A stretch of 58,702 bases of DNA from Pseudomonadales bacterium (lineage in GTDB: Bacteria; Pseudomonadota; Gammaproteobacteria; Pseudomonadales; Pseudohongiellaceae): the NCBI GenBank assembly GCA_022827425.1, contig JAJDSZ010000068.1, positions 1 through 58,702 of the forward strand. Reading direction: 5' to 3'. The stretch's first letter is position 1. Every line of letters starts with the position of its first letter. Below the pieces are notes generated by a model. The model searched no databases and was not told the DNA's origin. It was given only the letters and a program-made list of their open reading frames with translations. The position numbers and the translations under genes were made by a program. Below, one piece after another: positions 30,046 to 38,757 of the stretch.

Positions 30046-30329
30046 ACGAGAAAACCGCCCCTGAATCCGGCCCCGAGCCGAAAACCGACGTCGGCGAGGT
30101 GCTCGAGGTCGACGCCTGCGGCCTGTTCTGCCCCGAGCCGGTCATGCTTTTGCACAACCGGATTCGCGACCTGGCCGGCGGCGGACAATTGCGCATCGTC
30201 GCCACCGACCCTTCCACCACTCGGGATATTCCCAAATTCTGCCTTTATCTCGGGCATGAGTTGCTGGAACAGCAGCGCCGCGATGGCAAATACAGCTACC
30301 TGATCCGCAAGAAAGCCGATGCGGCCTGA
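30042..30329 (+). CDS. tusA: TusA-like sulfur carrier protein
   Basis: 95 residues from ATG 30042. The SirA/TusA fold is marked by [19 protein letters not shown] with the persulfide-carrying C30 in the CPxP motif; [21 protein letters not shown] is also typical. TusA relays sulfur from the cysteine desulfurase IscS to the 2-thiouridine machinery of tRNA and other acceptors. The first 17 residues are an unconserved charged leader. It is coupled to yheU and lies 21 bases before pdxB. The exact paralogue (TusA or another SirA-type carrier) is a judgement from sequence alone. Confidence 0.85.
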   Translation: MNEKTAPESGPEPKTDVGEVLEVDACGLFCPEPVMLLHNRIRDLAGGGQLRIVATDPSTTRDIPKFCLYLGHELLEQQRRDGKYSYLIRKKADAA

Positions 30330-30350
30330 CAGCCTTCCCGCAACCGAACC

Positions 30351-31517
30351 GTGAAGATCGTTGCCGACCAGGACATTTTTGCCGTGGAACAGGTTTTCGG
30401 CGGCTTTGGCGACTTGACGCTGCGCCCGGGACGACAGATTTCCCACCGGGACCTCAGCGGCGCCGATGCACTATTGGTGCGTTCGGTATTGCCCGTTGGC
30501 CCTGCGCTGCTGCGAGGCACGGGGGTGGGCTTTGTCGGTTCGGCCACCAGCGGGGTGGATCATGTGGATGCAGCCTGGCTACGGGAAAACGGCATCGCGC
30601 TGGCCCACTGCCGCGGCGCCAATGCCAGGGCGGTTGTGGAGTATTGCCTTGGCGCCATGGCCGCCCTGAAGATTGCCGGCCGCATCGATGTTTCGAATCA
30701 GCGGGTGGGCCTTATCGGCGCCGGCGCCATCGGCGGCGGGCTGGCGCGAATGCTATTGCGCCTGGGTCACGAGGTGGTGGTTTGCGACCCGCCATTGGCC
30801 GAGGCGGGCCGGACGGCCCCGGAGTATCCCTGGCAATCCATGGCTGACGCGCTGGATTGCGATATCGTCAGCCTGCATGTGCCGCTGAGTTTCCGCGGGC
30901 CGCACCGGACCGCAGGCTTGCTCGATGCCGCGGCAATTGCCCGGCTGCGTCCCGGCGCCGCGCTGATCAATGCCAGCCGCGGCGGAGTCGTGGATGAAGC
31001 CGCCTTGCTGGCGCGGCTGACGGATGGCCCGGCGCTGCATTGCGCGCTGGATGTCTGGGCCGATGAACCAGCGATCAGCGCGCCGCTTGCGCGATGGGCG
31101 AGTCTGGCGACGCCGCATATCGCAGGTTACAGCGAGCAGGCGAAATGGGGCGCGACGGGGATGCTGGCAAGGCGGTTCGCGGCGCACTTTGGACTGCCGG
31201 AATCCCCATCGGCCAGGGCCGATGGCGCGGGAACCGTCGTGGAAGTCCGGCCGGAATGGGAAGATGACGGGCTGAAACCCTGGCGCCTTATCGACCGCTG
31301 CCTCGGCCTTGGCGGGCTGAGTTCACTTTGCAAGCGGTGGGCGACCGGCGGCAAGCACGATGCCCGGAGCTTCGACGCATTGCGGCGCCCGCTGCTGGCG
31401 CGTCAGGAATTTCCCGCAACCACGGTGGCGGGAAGCAAATACCTCACCGGAGCCCAGAGACAATGGCTGATGAAAGCGGGATTCAGCGACTTCGCCACGC
31501 TATGCGCAGAACGATGA
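30351..31517 (+). CDS. pdxB: Erythronate-4-phosphate dehydrogenase
   Basis: 388 residues from GTG 30351 (MKIVADQDIFAVEQVFGGFG). Oxidises 4-phosphoerythronate in the DXP-dependent route to pyridoxal phosphate. Seen: an NAD-binding GLIGAGAIGGGLARML, the D-2-hydroxyacid dehydrogenase arginine region INASRGGVVDE, the glutamate segment DVWADEP, and the PdxB signature TPHIAGYSEQAKWGAT with the catalytic His. A C-terminal dimerisation domain follows, as in the family. Located 21 bases after tusA. Palindromic repeats separate its end from the convergent alaA gene. Confidence 0.94.
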   Translation: MKIVADQDIFAVEQVFGGFGDLTLRPGRQISHRDLSGADALLVRSVLPVGPALLRGTGVGFVGSATSGVDHVDAAWLRENGIALAHCRGANARAVVEYCLGAMAALKIAGRIDVSNQRVGLIGAGAIGGGLARMLLRLGHEVVVCDPPLAEAGRTAPEYPWQSMADALDCDIVSLHVPLSFRGPHRTAGLLDAAAIARLRPGAALINASRGGVVDEAALLARLTDGPALHCALDVWADEPAISAPLARWASLATPHIAGYSEQAKWGATGMLARRFAAHFGLPESPSARADGAGTVVEVRPEWEDDGLKPWRLIDRCLGLGGLSSLCKRWATGGKHDARSFDALRRPLLARQEFPATTVAGSKYLTGAQRQWLMKAGFSDFATLCAER

Positions 31518-31526
31518 GGGAATATG

Positions 31527-31602
31527 GTCATTCTGCGCGCAGTCGCAGAATCTCGTCGGCGAAAGCGCGACCCGGAATTCTGCAATTCCACACAGCATGA
31601 CG
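31527..31602. repeat. Dispersed palindromic repeat, paired
   Basis: Left arm GTCATTCTGCGCGCAGTCGC extending to AGAATCTC at 31554; the right arm (31573-31602) is degenerate and ends AGCATGACGG. It fills the gap between the convergent ends of pdxB and alaA, so it may end both transcripts. Confidence 0.7.
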
Positions 31603-31617
31603 GGGAAGGTGCCGCTT

Positions 31618-32835
31618 CTATACGATTCGGTAACTGTCCAGGACGTTGGAAATTGCCTCGATCGCCCTGGCCATTACATCTTCCCGGGGCAGGAAAACCA
31701 GGCGGAAATGCCGGTTGTCGCCGATATTGAACGCGCTGCCCTGCACCAGCAGAATCTTTTTCCGCACCAGCACTTCAAGCACGAATTCGAGATCGCTGTC
31801 GATGCGGAAGCTGTCCGGGTCCAGCGAGGGGAACAGGTAGATGGCGCCGGATGGCTTGACGCAACTCAGCCCGGGAATCCTATTGAGCATTTTCCAAGCC
31901 GCGTCCCGCTGCCGCAGCAGCCGGCCGCCGGGAAGAATCAGTTCATTGATGCTCTGGTAACCGCCGAGGGCGGTCTGGATGGCGTACTGGGCCGGGACGT
32001 TGGCGCAGAGGCGCATATTGGACAGGATGTCGAGGCCTTCGATATAGCTTTGGGCAAGTTCCCGGGGGCCGCTGAGAATCATCCATCCCGAACGGAATCC
32101 CGCCAGCCGATAGGATTTTGACAGGCCATTGAAGCTGACGACGAACAGGTCATCGCACAGGGAGGCCAGGGGAATGTACTCCACCTCTTCATACAGAATC
32201 TTGCTGTAGATTTCGTCGGCGAACAGAATCAGTTCATGGCGCCGGGCGATTTCGATCAATTCGAGGAGGGCTTCCCGGCTGTATACGGCGCCGGTGGGGT
32301 TATTGGGATTGATCACCACCAGCGCCCGGGTTCGCGGCGTGATTTTCGCTTCCAGATCGGCGGCGTCGGGAAACCAGTTTCGGCTCTCGTCGCAGCGGTA
32401 GTGAACGGGCGTTCCGCCGCTGAGGCTCACTGCCGCGGTCCACAAGGGGTAATCCGGCGCGGGAATCAGAACTTCCTCGCCATCATTGAGCAGGGCCTGC
32501 ATGGCCATGGTAATCAGTTCGCTCACCCCATTGCCCAGATAGATATCGTCAATGCCGACGCCCGGAATCCGTAATTGCTGGCATTCGTGCATGACCGCCT
32601 TCCGCGCCGGGAACAGGCCCTTGGAATCGCTGTAGCCCTGGGCGTTTGCAAGATTGTGAATCACATCCTGGAGAATCTCGTCGGGGGCATCGAATCCAAA
32701 AGCCGCCGGATTGCCGATATTGAGCTTCAGCACCCGCTGGCCTTCTTCTTCGAGCTTGCGGGCCTGCTCGAGTACGGGCCCGCGAATGTCGTAGCAGACA
32801 TTGTCGAGTTTTTGCGATTGCCGGATGGTGGGCAT
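31618..32835 (-). CDS. alaA: Glutamate-pyruvate (alanine) aminotransferase AlaA
   Basis: 405 residues from ATG 32835, exactly the E. coli AlaA length. Converts pyruvate and glutamate to alanine and 2-oxoglutarate. Seen: IRQSQKLDNVCYDIRGPVL at the N-terminus, KLNIGNPAAFGFDAP, IYLGNGVSELI, INPNNPTGAVYS, FADEIYSKILY and the PLP lysine in FNGLSKSYRLAGFRSGW. A longer frame to 33021 adds an unconserved extension and was rejected. The 248 bases up to msrB on the opposite strand hold no recognisable gene. Confidence 0.94.
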   Translation of the reverse strand: MPTIRQSQKLDNVCYDIRGPVLEQARKLEEEGQRVLKLNIGNPAAFGFDAPDEILQDVIHNLANAQGYSDSKGLFPARKAVMHECQQLRIPGVGIDDIYLGNGVSELITMAMQALLNDGEEVLIPAPDYPLWTAAVSLSGGTPVHYRCDESRNWFPDAADLEAKITPRTRALVVINPNNPTGAVYSREALLELIEIARRHELILFADEIYSKILYEEVEYIPLASLCDDLFVVSFNGLSKSYRLAGFRSGWMILSGPRELAQSYIEGLDILSNMRLCANVPAQYAIQTALGGYQSINELILPGGRLLRQRDAAWKMLNRIPGLSCVKPSGAIYLFPSLDPDSFRIDSDLEFVLEVLVRKKILLVQGSAFNIGDNRHFRLVFLPREDVMARAIEAISNVLDSYRIV

Positions 32836-33083
32836 GAGCCGGGGGCTTTTGCGTGTGGGGAGAGAGGCGCGGACAGTACTTGTGGGAGGATGGCGTGTCA
32901 AGTTGTGGCTGTTTGTTATGGCTGTTTGTGGGAATGGGTATCTCGCCGCTGCCGGCAGCGGCCTACGGCATCCCGTCAGGCTTTCCCGAGCAGGCGCCAT
33001 TGCGACAAGCTGTTGCAGCATTCCAGGGCTTCGGTCGATAATCTTGGTGGGGCTGGCGCCTCCGGTTATGAGGGGGTTGGAGA

Positions 33084-33488
33084 GTGGCTGTGAAGGGCAA
33101 GATTGAGAAATCGGATGCGCAGTGGCGGGAAGAACTGGCGCCGGAGGTGTATCGGGTGACCCGGGAGAAGGGTACCGAATTTGCCTTTTCCGGGCGTTAT
33201 TGGGCCAGCAAGGAGCCGGGAACCTATTTGTGCGCGGCTTGCGGGGAAGAGTTGTTCCGTTCCGATGACAAGTATGACTCTGGCTCCGGCTGGCCGAGTT
33301 TCAGTGCGCCTGCGGATGCCGGGGCGGTGGCGGAAAAGATCGACCAGTCACATGGCATGATCCGCACGGAAGTCGTTTGCAGCCGCTGTAACTCCCATCT
33401 CGGCCATGTCTTTCCCGATGGCCCGCCGGAAACCGGGCAGCGCTATTGCATCAATTCGGCGGCGCTGGATTTTCAAAAACAGGATTGA
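33084..33488 (+). CDS. msrB: Peptide-methionine (R)-S-oxide reductase
   Basis: 134 residues from GTG 33084. Repairs methionine-R-sulfoxide in proteins. The structural zinc is held by two CxxC pairs (C50/C53 in [11 protein letters not shown]99/C102 in [12 protein letters not shown]), and the catalytic C122 lies in [23 protein letters not shown] is the substrate-binding motif. No signal peptide, so cytoplasmic. No MsrA gene lies next to it. A GTG six bases downstream is an alternative start that would change little. Confidence 0.95.
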   Translation: MAVKGKIEKSDAQWREELAPEVYRVTREKGTEFAFSGRYWASKEPGTYLCAACGEELFRSDDKYDSGSGWPSFSAPADAGAVAEKIDQSHGMIRTEVVCSRCNSHLGHVFPDGPPETGQRYCINSAALDFQKQD

Positions 33489-33533
33489 GCGCGACGGTCG
33501 GGAAGCGGCCGCCGCGCATTCGAAGCCCGGAAA

Positions 33534-34298
33534 ATGAAAATCATTGTCCTGCTGTGTGTGCTGTTGTTTCCTGTTTCCGCCTGGGCCCAGCAGCCCCGGC
33601 ATACGCTGAATTTTGGCGGTTATTTCGCCGAGGGCAGGTTTAACGGCCACTCCGATACCAGCATTCGTTACTTGCCCGTGGGTTATCAGTGGCAGGGCGA
33701 CCGCTGGGGGTTTCAGTTGCTGGCCTCTGGCCTGTCGGTAACCGGCGTCGGCAATGTGCTGGTGAATATCGGCGAAGTGACCCGGGCCATTGCCGGCACC
33801 AAGGTAAGCACCGAAACCGGACTTGGCGACACTTTGGCCGGCTTCAGTTACGGATTGGACCCGGTCGCCGGCTGGATGCCCTTCATTGATTTGCGTTTCG
33901 AGACCAAGATTCCCACCGCGGATGAACAGCGCAGCCTCGGCACGGGGGAATTCGATTACCGCCTGCAGGTCGATTTGTCCCAGGCGTTGGGAGAATACGC
34001 CTGGTTCGCCAGCTTCGGGCACAATTTCCGCGGCCGGAGCGAACTCTTTCCCGGCCTGCGCGACAATCGTTTCGCCCAATTCGGGCTGGCCCGGCAGCTA
34101 TCCCCGGCGATGAGCATCGGCGCCTTCTACGATTATCGCGAAGCCCCCGCGAACTTCGCCAGGGAAACCCATGAAATCTATCCCTATGCCAGCTTTCTGC
34201 TCGGCTCTGGCTGGTCCTTCACGGCGCTGGTGGGCCGCGGTTTTACCGAAGGCAGCGCGGACTACGCGATTCAGGGCCAGCTAAGCTATCAGTGGTGA
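33534..34298 (+). CDS. Predicted outer-membrane beta-barrel protein
   Basis: 254 residues with signal peptide MKIIVLLCVLLFPVSAWA (cleavage AWA-QQ). The mature part alternates short amphipathic strands (WGFQLLASGLSVTG, FIDLRFETKIPT, YRLQVDLSQALGEYAWFASFGH) and ends in an aromatic residue (QGQLSYQW), the typical outer-membrane insertion signal. It resembles transporter-like barrel proteins annotated without a substrate. The start lies 45 bases after msrB on the same strand. Ligand unknown; outer-membrane location is inferred with fair confidence. Confidence 0.75.
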   Translation: MKIIVLLCVLLFPVSAWAQQPRHTLNFGGYFAEGRFNGHSDTSIRYLPVGYQWQGDRWGFQLLASGLSVTGVGNVLVNIGEVTRAIAGTKVSTETGLGDTLAGFSYGLDPVAGWMPFIDLRFETKIPTADEQRSLGTGEFDYRLQVDLSQALGEYAWFASFGHNFRGRSELFPGLRDNRFAQFGLARQLSPAMSIGAFYDYREAPANFARETHEIYPYASFLLGSGWSFTALVGRGFTEGSADYAIQGQLSYQW

Positions 34299-34304
34299 AT
34301 GGTT

Positions 34305-35066
34305 TTACAGCCCAAGCGGCTGGATGCGGGGCGGCAGCAGGATGGGTCGCTGGACCACCCTTCCGCGCTGCACTGGCGGCAGGTCGGGACGGCGAATGCG
34401 GTTGGGCCGCTGCAGCGCGGGAGATTCCGGGGCGGTTTCCCTGGTCGCCGTGGTTTCTTCGGCAGCCTCTTGTGGCTGATTCTCGACCAGAAAACCGATG
34501 AGTTCGGCCCAGTTTGAAGCATCGTTCGGGGGCGCTGGCTGGTCCACTGGCGCTTCGCCCGGGTCTGCGACGGTTTCCGGGGCTGGAACTTCCGGCGGCA
34601 CCAGCCGCAATTCCGCCTCGGGCGGGTAGTAGCCTTCCACGCTGTCGACAATGCGCTGGTAGATCACCGCATCGCGTCGCAACCGGGTCTGGATGGCGTC
34701 GGTAATCGATACCTCGGCGGGATGTTCCGCGGCAAATGCGGCGGCGGTTACCACAGCCGCCGGAGGCTGCACTTCCGCCGCCGCGGGTATGTGCGGAATG
34801 TCCTCATCGCCAATCTGCCCGGCAATGGGGACTGCTTCAGGCTCGGGACGCAGCCGCACTTCACCTGCGTCGCTCAGCCAGGGCTTGAAGCCGGTGCCGC
34901 CTAGTCCGCCGCCCCCCGCCGGCGCTCTGCCGGTGCCGCCAAAACCGCTGCCTTCGTCTTCCCCGCCGCCGAACCGGAATCCCCCGGAACTCGCCCCGTG
35001 CAAGACCGCCAGCGCGATCAGGAGCAGCGCCAGCAAAATCTTGTTCAGTCTGGATACCGCGGGCAT
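34305..35066 (-). CDS. Gly/Pro-rich exported protein of unknown function, coupled to DUF6502 gene
   Basis: 253 residues. The N-terminus has a hydrophobic segment (ILLALLLIALAVLHGASSG) acting as signal or anchor. Then comes a glycine-rich stretch with repeated GFGGTGR / GLGGTGF units, a region naming no known domain (PAAVVTAAAFAAEHP, DAIQTRLRRDAVIYQRIVDS) and a Pro-rich tail with many basic residues (RIRRPDLPPVQRGRVVQRP). Its start shares one base with the stop of the upstream DUF6502 gene (TGATG), so the two are translationally coupled and likely act together. It ends six bases from the convergent beta-barrel gene. Not recognised beyond this. Confidence 0.65.
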   Translation of the reverse strand: MPAVSRLNKILLALLLIALAVLHGASSGGFRFGGGEDEGSGFGGTGRAPAGGGGLGGTGFKPWLSDAGEVRLRPEPEAVPIAGQIGDEDIPHIPAAAEVQPPAAVVTAAAFAAEHPAEVSITDAIQTRLRRDAVIYQRIVDSVEGYYPPEAELRLVPPEVPAPETVADPGEAPVDQPAPPNDASNWAELIGFLVENQPQEAAEETTATRETAPESPALQRPNRIRRPDLPPVQRGRVVQRPILLPPRIQPLGL

Positions 35067-35950
35067 CAGTTTTCGTCCTCGGGCGATTCGCCGGAAGCTT
35101 CCGCCAGCCTGCCGCTTCCCTGGCCCGGCGAACTGTAATGGAAGATACCGAAGTTTATCCGATAGCCGGTGTCCTTACGAGTGGAATCCGCCTTTTGCCG
35201 CGCCAGGGCGCGGCGGTTGAGCCGGATCAGGGCTTCCATGCCGATTTCCCCCGCCAGGGCTTTCAATTCGGCCACCGAATCCGGGCTGAGCCGGTCGTAA
35301 TACACGCTCCGGTCGAAGTGCGGCGGCTGGCCGCCGGCAAGATTGTCGACGCCGGCGGCGATATGGTCGCGCAGGTTCTTGCCGAAAAAGAACATCTTTT
35401 CGTCAAAACCGCGGTCCGGCGTGAACGCGCCGGAATTCAGCACCACGTTGTCGTCCTCGAGCCGGGCAACGCCAAGCCGCAGCCATTCGTCGAGAATCAC
35501 CCGGGAACGGATATCCCGCCGGCAGACTTCCGCCACCAGGGTATCGAATCCGGGCTCGGACGGATTTGCCGTTTTCAGCGGCAGCGGCCGTGGCGTGCCA
35601 TCGGCGTTGCTGAAGCGTTCGGAGCCGAGCCAGGCGCCCACAAGCTGGGCGCCGAGTGAGGCGCTGTTGACGGTGCGGGCCGTTGCCGGCCGCTCATTGC
35701 GCAGCCTTTTGATTTCCTTGCGGTGAATCCCGGTCAGCAGATGGATGCGGCTGTCGGACAGGGGCGCGCCGTCCCGGGAGAATTCCTTTTCCGCCACTTC
35801 CACATAGACGGATTTAAGAATTCGCAGCAACAGCGGATAAGTAAGCTGATGGGAGATCAAAAGACGAACAAGGGGCCGCAGCAGGCTGTGCAGCGCGTCA
35901 ACAAGACGGGCCGGGGGCATTTCCGGCGGCTGGCCTGGGGGCATACTCAT
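35066..35950 (-). CDS. DUF6502 family protein, putative DNA-binding regulator
   Basis: 294 residues. The N-terminal 90 residues look like the family annotated DUF6502: LLRPLVRLLISHQLTYPLLL, then PLSDSRIHLLTGIHRKEIKR, which has the length and pattern of a helix-turn-helix (residues about 63-84). The remainder includes FFGKNLRDHIAAGVDNLAG and a C-terminal acidic tail. A regulatory role is inferred from that segment and from two identical palindromes in the divergent promoter region upstream. The start ATG at 35950 is eight bases from a TATAAT, so the mRNA may be leaderless; ATG 35944 is an alternative. Coupled downstream to a Gly/Pro-rich exported protein. Confidence 0.75.
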   Translation of the reverse strand: MSMPPGQPPEMPPARLVDALHSLLRPLVRLLISHQLTYPLLLRILKSVYVEVAEKEFSRDGAPLSDSRIHLLTGIHRKEIKRLRNERPATARTVNSASLGAQLVGAWLGSERFSNADGTPRPLPLKTANPSEPGFDTLVAEVCRRDIRSRVILDEWLRLGVARLEDDNVVLNSGAFTPDRGFDEKMFFFGKNLRDHIAAGVDNLAGGQPPHFDRSVYYDRLSPDSVAELKALAGEIGMEALIRLNRRALARQKADSTRKDTGYRINFGIFHYSSPGQGSGRLAEASGESPEDEN

Positions 35951-35958
35951 TACGGATC

Positions 35959-35964
35959 ATTATA
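35959..35964 (-). promoter_or_regulatory. -10 box of the DUF6502 gene
   Basis: Perfect TATAAT on the minus strand, eight bases before the ATG at 35950. With a 17-base spacer the -35 hexamer falls on TGGGAA at 35982-35987, inside the palindrome at 35973-35987. Confidence 0.6.
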
Positions 35965-35972
35965 GCCATCAC

Positions 35973-35987
35973 TGGGAAAAATTCCCA
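35973..35987. promoter_or_regulatory. Putative operator, 15-bp palindrome (copy 1)
   Basis: TGGGAAAAATTCCCA: perfect 6-bp arms around AAA. It covers the expected -35 of the DUF6502 promoter. Its exact reverse complement recurs at 36060-36074, so the same protein could bind both. Not seen elsewhere in the window. Confidence 0.7.
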
Positions 35988-36050
35988 CATAATCTCAGCT
36001 AAAGCGAATCGCAGGGGGGAATTGTCATATTTCCGTCAAATTTTCTGCGC

Positions 36051-36056
36051 TATACT
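36051..36056 (+). promoter_or_regulatory. -10 box of the alpha/beta hydrolase gene
   Basis: TATACT on the plus strand, with the expected start of transcription about 36062-36064, inside the second palindrome. No good -35 at 16-18 bases was found, so an activator or another -35 may be needed. Confidence 0.5.
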
Positions 36057-36059
36057 GCG

Positions 36060-36074
36060 TGGGAATTTTTCCCA
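36060..36074. promoter_or_regulatory. Putative operator, 15-bp palindrome (copy 2)
   Basis: TGGGAATTTTTCCCA, the reverse complement of copy 1. It straddles the likely +1 of the hydrolase promoter, a position where binding would block initiation or clearance. Centre-to-centre distance to copy 1 is 87 bases, about eight helical turns, compatible with looping. Confidence 0.7.
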
Positions 36075-36159
36075 CACGGAGGCTGCGGCGCAGGCTCCCG
36101 GGGGAATGAGTCAGGGACAAGGGCGGTTTTGCCAACCAGATGAGTAAGGAGCGGGGAAA

Positions 36160-37170
36160 GTGAACGCCAGGCAAGTATGCACAGCAGAGGATTTTGACAA
36201 CGCCGCAAACTGTGCGCGGGAGGCCGTGCCTGATCTTCGCCATGGCGGGTTTCGTCTCCGGCTTGCGAACTGCGGCCGGAAACCCGCGCACTGGCCCCAG
36301 CGGGAGCCCGACGGCTTCCTGCATCTGCCCAATGGCTCGCGCATCGCCTGGGACAGTCATGGCGACCCGGAGGGCTTCCCCCTGCTGTACTTTCACGATA
36401 CCGGCAGTTCCCGGCTGGAAGCCTCCCTGCTGCACGAGAGCGCCCAGCGCTGCGCTTACCGCCTGATCGCCTTCGACCGCCCCGGCGTGGGACGTTCCGA
36501 TTATTTCGTCTGCAAGTCGCCCCGGGAATTTTGCGAAAACCTGCTGCCGGTGCTGGAGAAACTCGGCATTAGCCGTTTCGGCATCGTCTCCAAGGGCGGC
36601 GGCGGCATGTACGCCCTGCATCTTTGCCGCATGAGCCCGGAACGCATCATGGGCCAGGTCAATCTCGCGGGAATTCCGGCGCGCACTCTCGCTTCCCCCC
36701 GGGGATTCTGCGCGGTGCTCGCGGGTGTCATCCCCATGACCGTGGATGCCTTGCTGCGACTGAAACAGTTCCTTTCTCCCGACGCGCCCGGCGCCGTGCT
36801 CAACCGGCTGCGGGAAGAGCTGAGCTTTTCCGACAAGCAAATGCTTTCCAGGCCCGAGGTGGCGGACATACTCGAAGCCGACCAGGCGGAATCGGTTCGG
36901 GCGGGTTACCGCGGCATGGCCCAGGATCTCGCCATCAGCTTCCGCAAACTTGAAGTGCCACTCGAGGAAATCGCCATTCCCACCGAAATCTGGCAGGGCT
37001 GCGCCGACCGTCTCACCCAGCGCGCCGATTGCGAATATCTGGCCTCGCGCCTGCCCCGGGCGCGCCTGCACCGCGTCTCACACCGCGGACATTTCTTCTT
37101 CGTCCAGCACATGGACCAGGTCTTCGACAGCCTCCGCCGCAACCGGCGAACGCAACTCGCATTCAATTGA
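36160..37170 (+). CDS. Alpha/beta hydrolase
   Basis: 336 residues from GTG 36160, with AAGGAG seven bases upstream. After a 50-residue unconserved leader, the hydrolase fold begins at DGFLHLPNGSRIAWDSHGDP; LLYFHDTGSSR is the oxyanion region, FDRPGVGRSDYF the strand 4 loop. The nucleophile elbow reads GIVSKGGGGM with S144; the usual first Gly of G-x-S-x-G is Ile. The acid is probably the Asp in WQGCADRLT and the His is in VSHRGHFFF. Substrate unknown. It is divergent from the DUF6502 gene and shares its two-palindrome control region, so it may be that regulator's target. Confidence 0.82.
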   Translation: MNARQVCTAEDFDNAANCAREAVPDLRHGGFRLRLANCGRKPAHWPQREPDGFLHLPNGSRIAWDSHGDPEGFPLLYFHDTGSSRLEASLLHESAQRCAYRLIAFDRPGVGRSDYFVCKSPREFCENLLPVLEKLGISRFGIVSKGGGGMYALHLCRMSPERIMGQVNLAGIPARTLASPRGFCAVLAGVIPMTVDALLRLKQFLSPDAPGAVLNRLREELSFSDKQMLSRPEVADILEADQAESVRAGYRGMAQDLAISFRKLEVPLEEIAIPTEIWQGCADRLTQRADCEYLASRLPRARLHRVSHRGHFFFVQHMDQVFDSLRRNRRTQLAFN

Positions 37171-37427
37171 ACCACCCGGTTTGATGTGGGAGAATCCGCC
37201 TTCCCCGCAAAGCCGGGGTTGCGGCCTGCGCGGCTTTTGCCTGCTTCCGGTCAGTGTAGCCCCGCCATGCGGCGCAAGGATGCGCCGATAATGAAAAATT
37301 CCATGGGTGGAGGCAAGCGTTTTCGAAGCGCAGCTTCGCGCGCAGCCGGAACGGCGCGGAGCTACGCTCTGCGACTGGACGGAATTTTGCACAGACTATC
37401 AATAATCCGGTTCAGAGAGACAACAAC

Positions 37428-38711
37428 ATGCAAGTTTCACTGAGCAGTTCCCGGGGACTGGAACGGAAACTGACCATTCAAGTGCCCGCTGACGAAGTCG
37501 ATTCCAGCGTGAGCAAACGCCTGCGGGAAGCGGCCCGCACCGCGCGCCTCAATGGTTTCCGCAAGGGCAAGGTGCCCTTGAGCATCATCAAGAAGCGATT
37601 TGGCCCGGGCATCCGCCAGGAAGTCATCAGCGAAGTCATGAACCACAGCTATGCGGAGGCGGTCGAGAGGGAAGGCCTGCGGCCGGCGGGTCAGCCGCGG
37701 CTCGAAATCAATGAAATCGCCGAGGGCAAGGATTTGCGGTTCGCGGCGGTTTTTGAGGTTTATCCCGATATCGAACTGCCGGATTTTTCCAGAATCAAGA
37801 TCGAAAGCCTGACTGCTGAAGTCACCGGCAAAGACCTCGACAACATGGTGGAGACCCTGCGCAAGCAGCGGCGGACTTTCGAGGAAGTCGAGCGCGCCGC
37901 CGCCGCCGGCGACCTGGTGAACATCGATTTCAGCGGACGCATCGACGGTGAGGAATTCGAGGGCGGCAAGGGCGAAAACATCGGCGTTTTGCTAGGCTCG
38001 GAGCAGATGATTCCCGGTTTCGAAGATGCCATCAAGGGCCGGGGTCCAGGCGAGGAATTCACCAGTGAGTTAAAGTTTCCCGACGATTACCAGCAGGAAG
38101 ACCTGGCCGGAAAAGATGTGGAATTCAGCATCAGGCTCAACGCCGTTCGCGAATCCCGCCTGCCGGAAGTCGACGAGGAGTTCTATCGCAGTTTTGGCGT
38201 GGAAGAGGGCGGTGAGGAAGCCTTTCACAAGGAAGTCACCCGCAACATGGAGCGGGAACTGAAAACCGCGAACCGCAGCCGCATGAAGAGCCGGATTTCC
38301 GAAGCCGTCGCGAAACGGGCCGATATCGATTTGCCGGAAGCCTTGATGACGGAAGAAATGAACCGCATCCGCGAGCAGACCGAAAAGAACCTCGGCGGCA
38401 AGGCGCCCGAAGTTCCGGAAGACCTGCTGCGCGATCAGGCCCGGCGAAGATTGGTCATGGGCCTGGTTATGGCGGAAATAGTCGGCGGCAATAACATGAA
38501 AGCCGACCCGGAACGGGTGCGGGAAGCCATCGAAGAGCTTGCCTCCACCTATGAATCACCGGAAGAAGTGGTGAAATGGTATTATGGCAATGAGGAACAG
38601 TTGTCGGCGGTGGAAGCTTCCGTGCTTGAGGATCAGGTTTTCGACTTCATCGCCGACAAGGTGAAACTGACCGAAAAAGCCGTTTCCTACCAGGAAGCCA
38701 TCCGGGGCTGA
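37428..38711 (+). CDS. tig: Trigger factor
   Basis: Ribosome-associated chaperone and peptidyl-prolyl isomerase. 427 residues: N-terminal ribosome-binding domain with the signature [18 protein letters not shown], a central FKBP-type domain (about 150-240: [34 protein letters not shown]) and the C-terminal chaperone domain. It opens the tig-clpP-clpX-lon cluster; clpP starts 46 bases downstream. The 257-base region before it holds no tRNA or clear promoter. Identification is secure. Confidence 0.97.
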   Translation: MQVSLSSSRGLERKLTIQVPADEVDSSVSKRLREAARTARLNGFRKGKVPLSIIKKRFGPGIRQEVISEVMNHSYAEAVEREGLRPAGQPRLEINEIAEGKDLRFAAVFEVYPDIELPDFSRIKIESLTAEVTGKDLDNMVETLRKQRRTFEEVERAAAAGDLVNIDFSGRIDGEEFEGGKGENIGVLLGSEQMIPGFEDAIKGRGPGEEFTSELKFPDDYQQEDLAGKDVEFSIRLNAVRESRLPEVDEEFYRSFGVEEGGEEAFHKEVTRNMERELKTANRSRMKSRISEAVAKRADIDLPEALMTEEMNRIREQTEKNLGGKAPEVPEDLLRDQARRRLVMGLVMAEIVGGNNMKADPERVREAIEELASTYESPEEVVKWYYGNEEQLSAVEASVLEDQVFDFIADKVKLTEKAVSYQEAIRG

Positions 38712-38757
38712 AGATCGAATTCCACCGGATAAGACGCAGCAGAAGGAACGCCAGAAC

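Noticed and set aside
32836..33083. Short plus-strand frames between alaA and msrB (for example 32853-33041)
   Set aside because: No conserved motif or convincing ribosome site; the translations overlap alaA or msrB frames and look like noise.
37171..37427. Possible tRNA before tig, where Pseudomonas has one nearby
   Set aside because: No T-loop (GTTCRA-type) sequence, no acceptor stem pairing and no terminal CCA were found.
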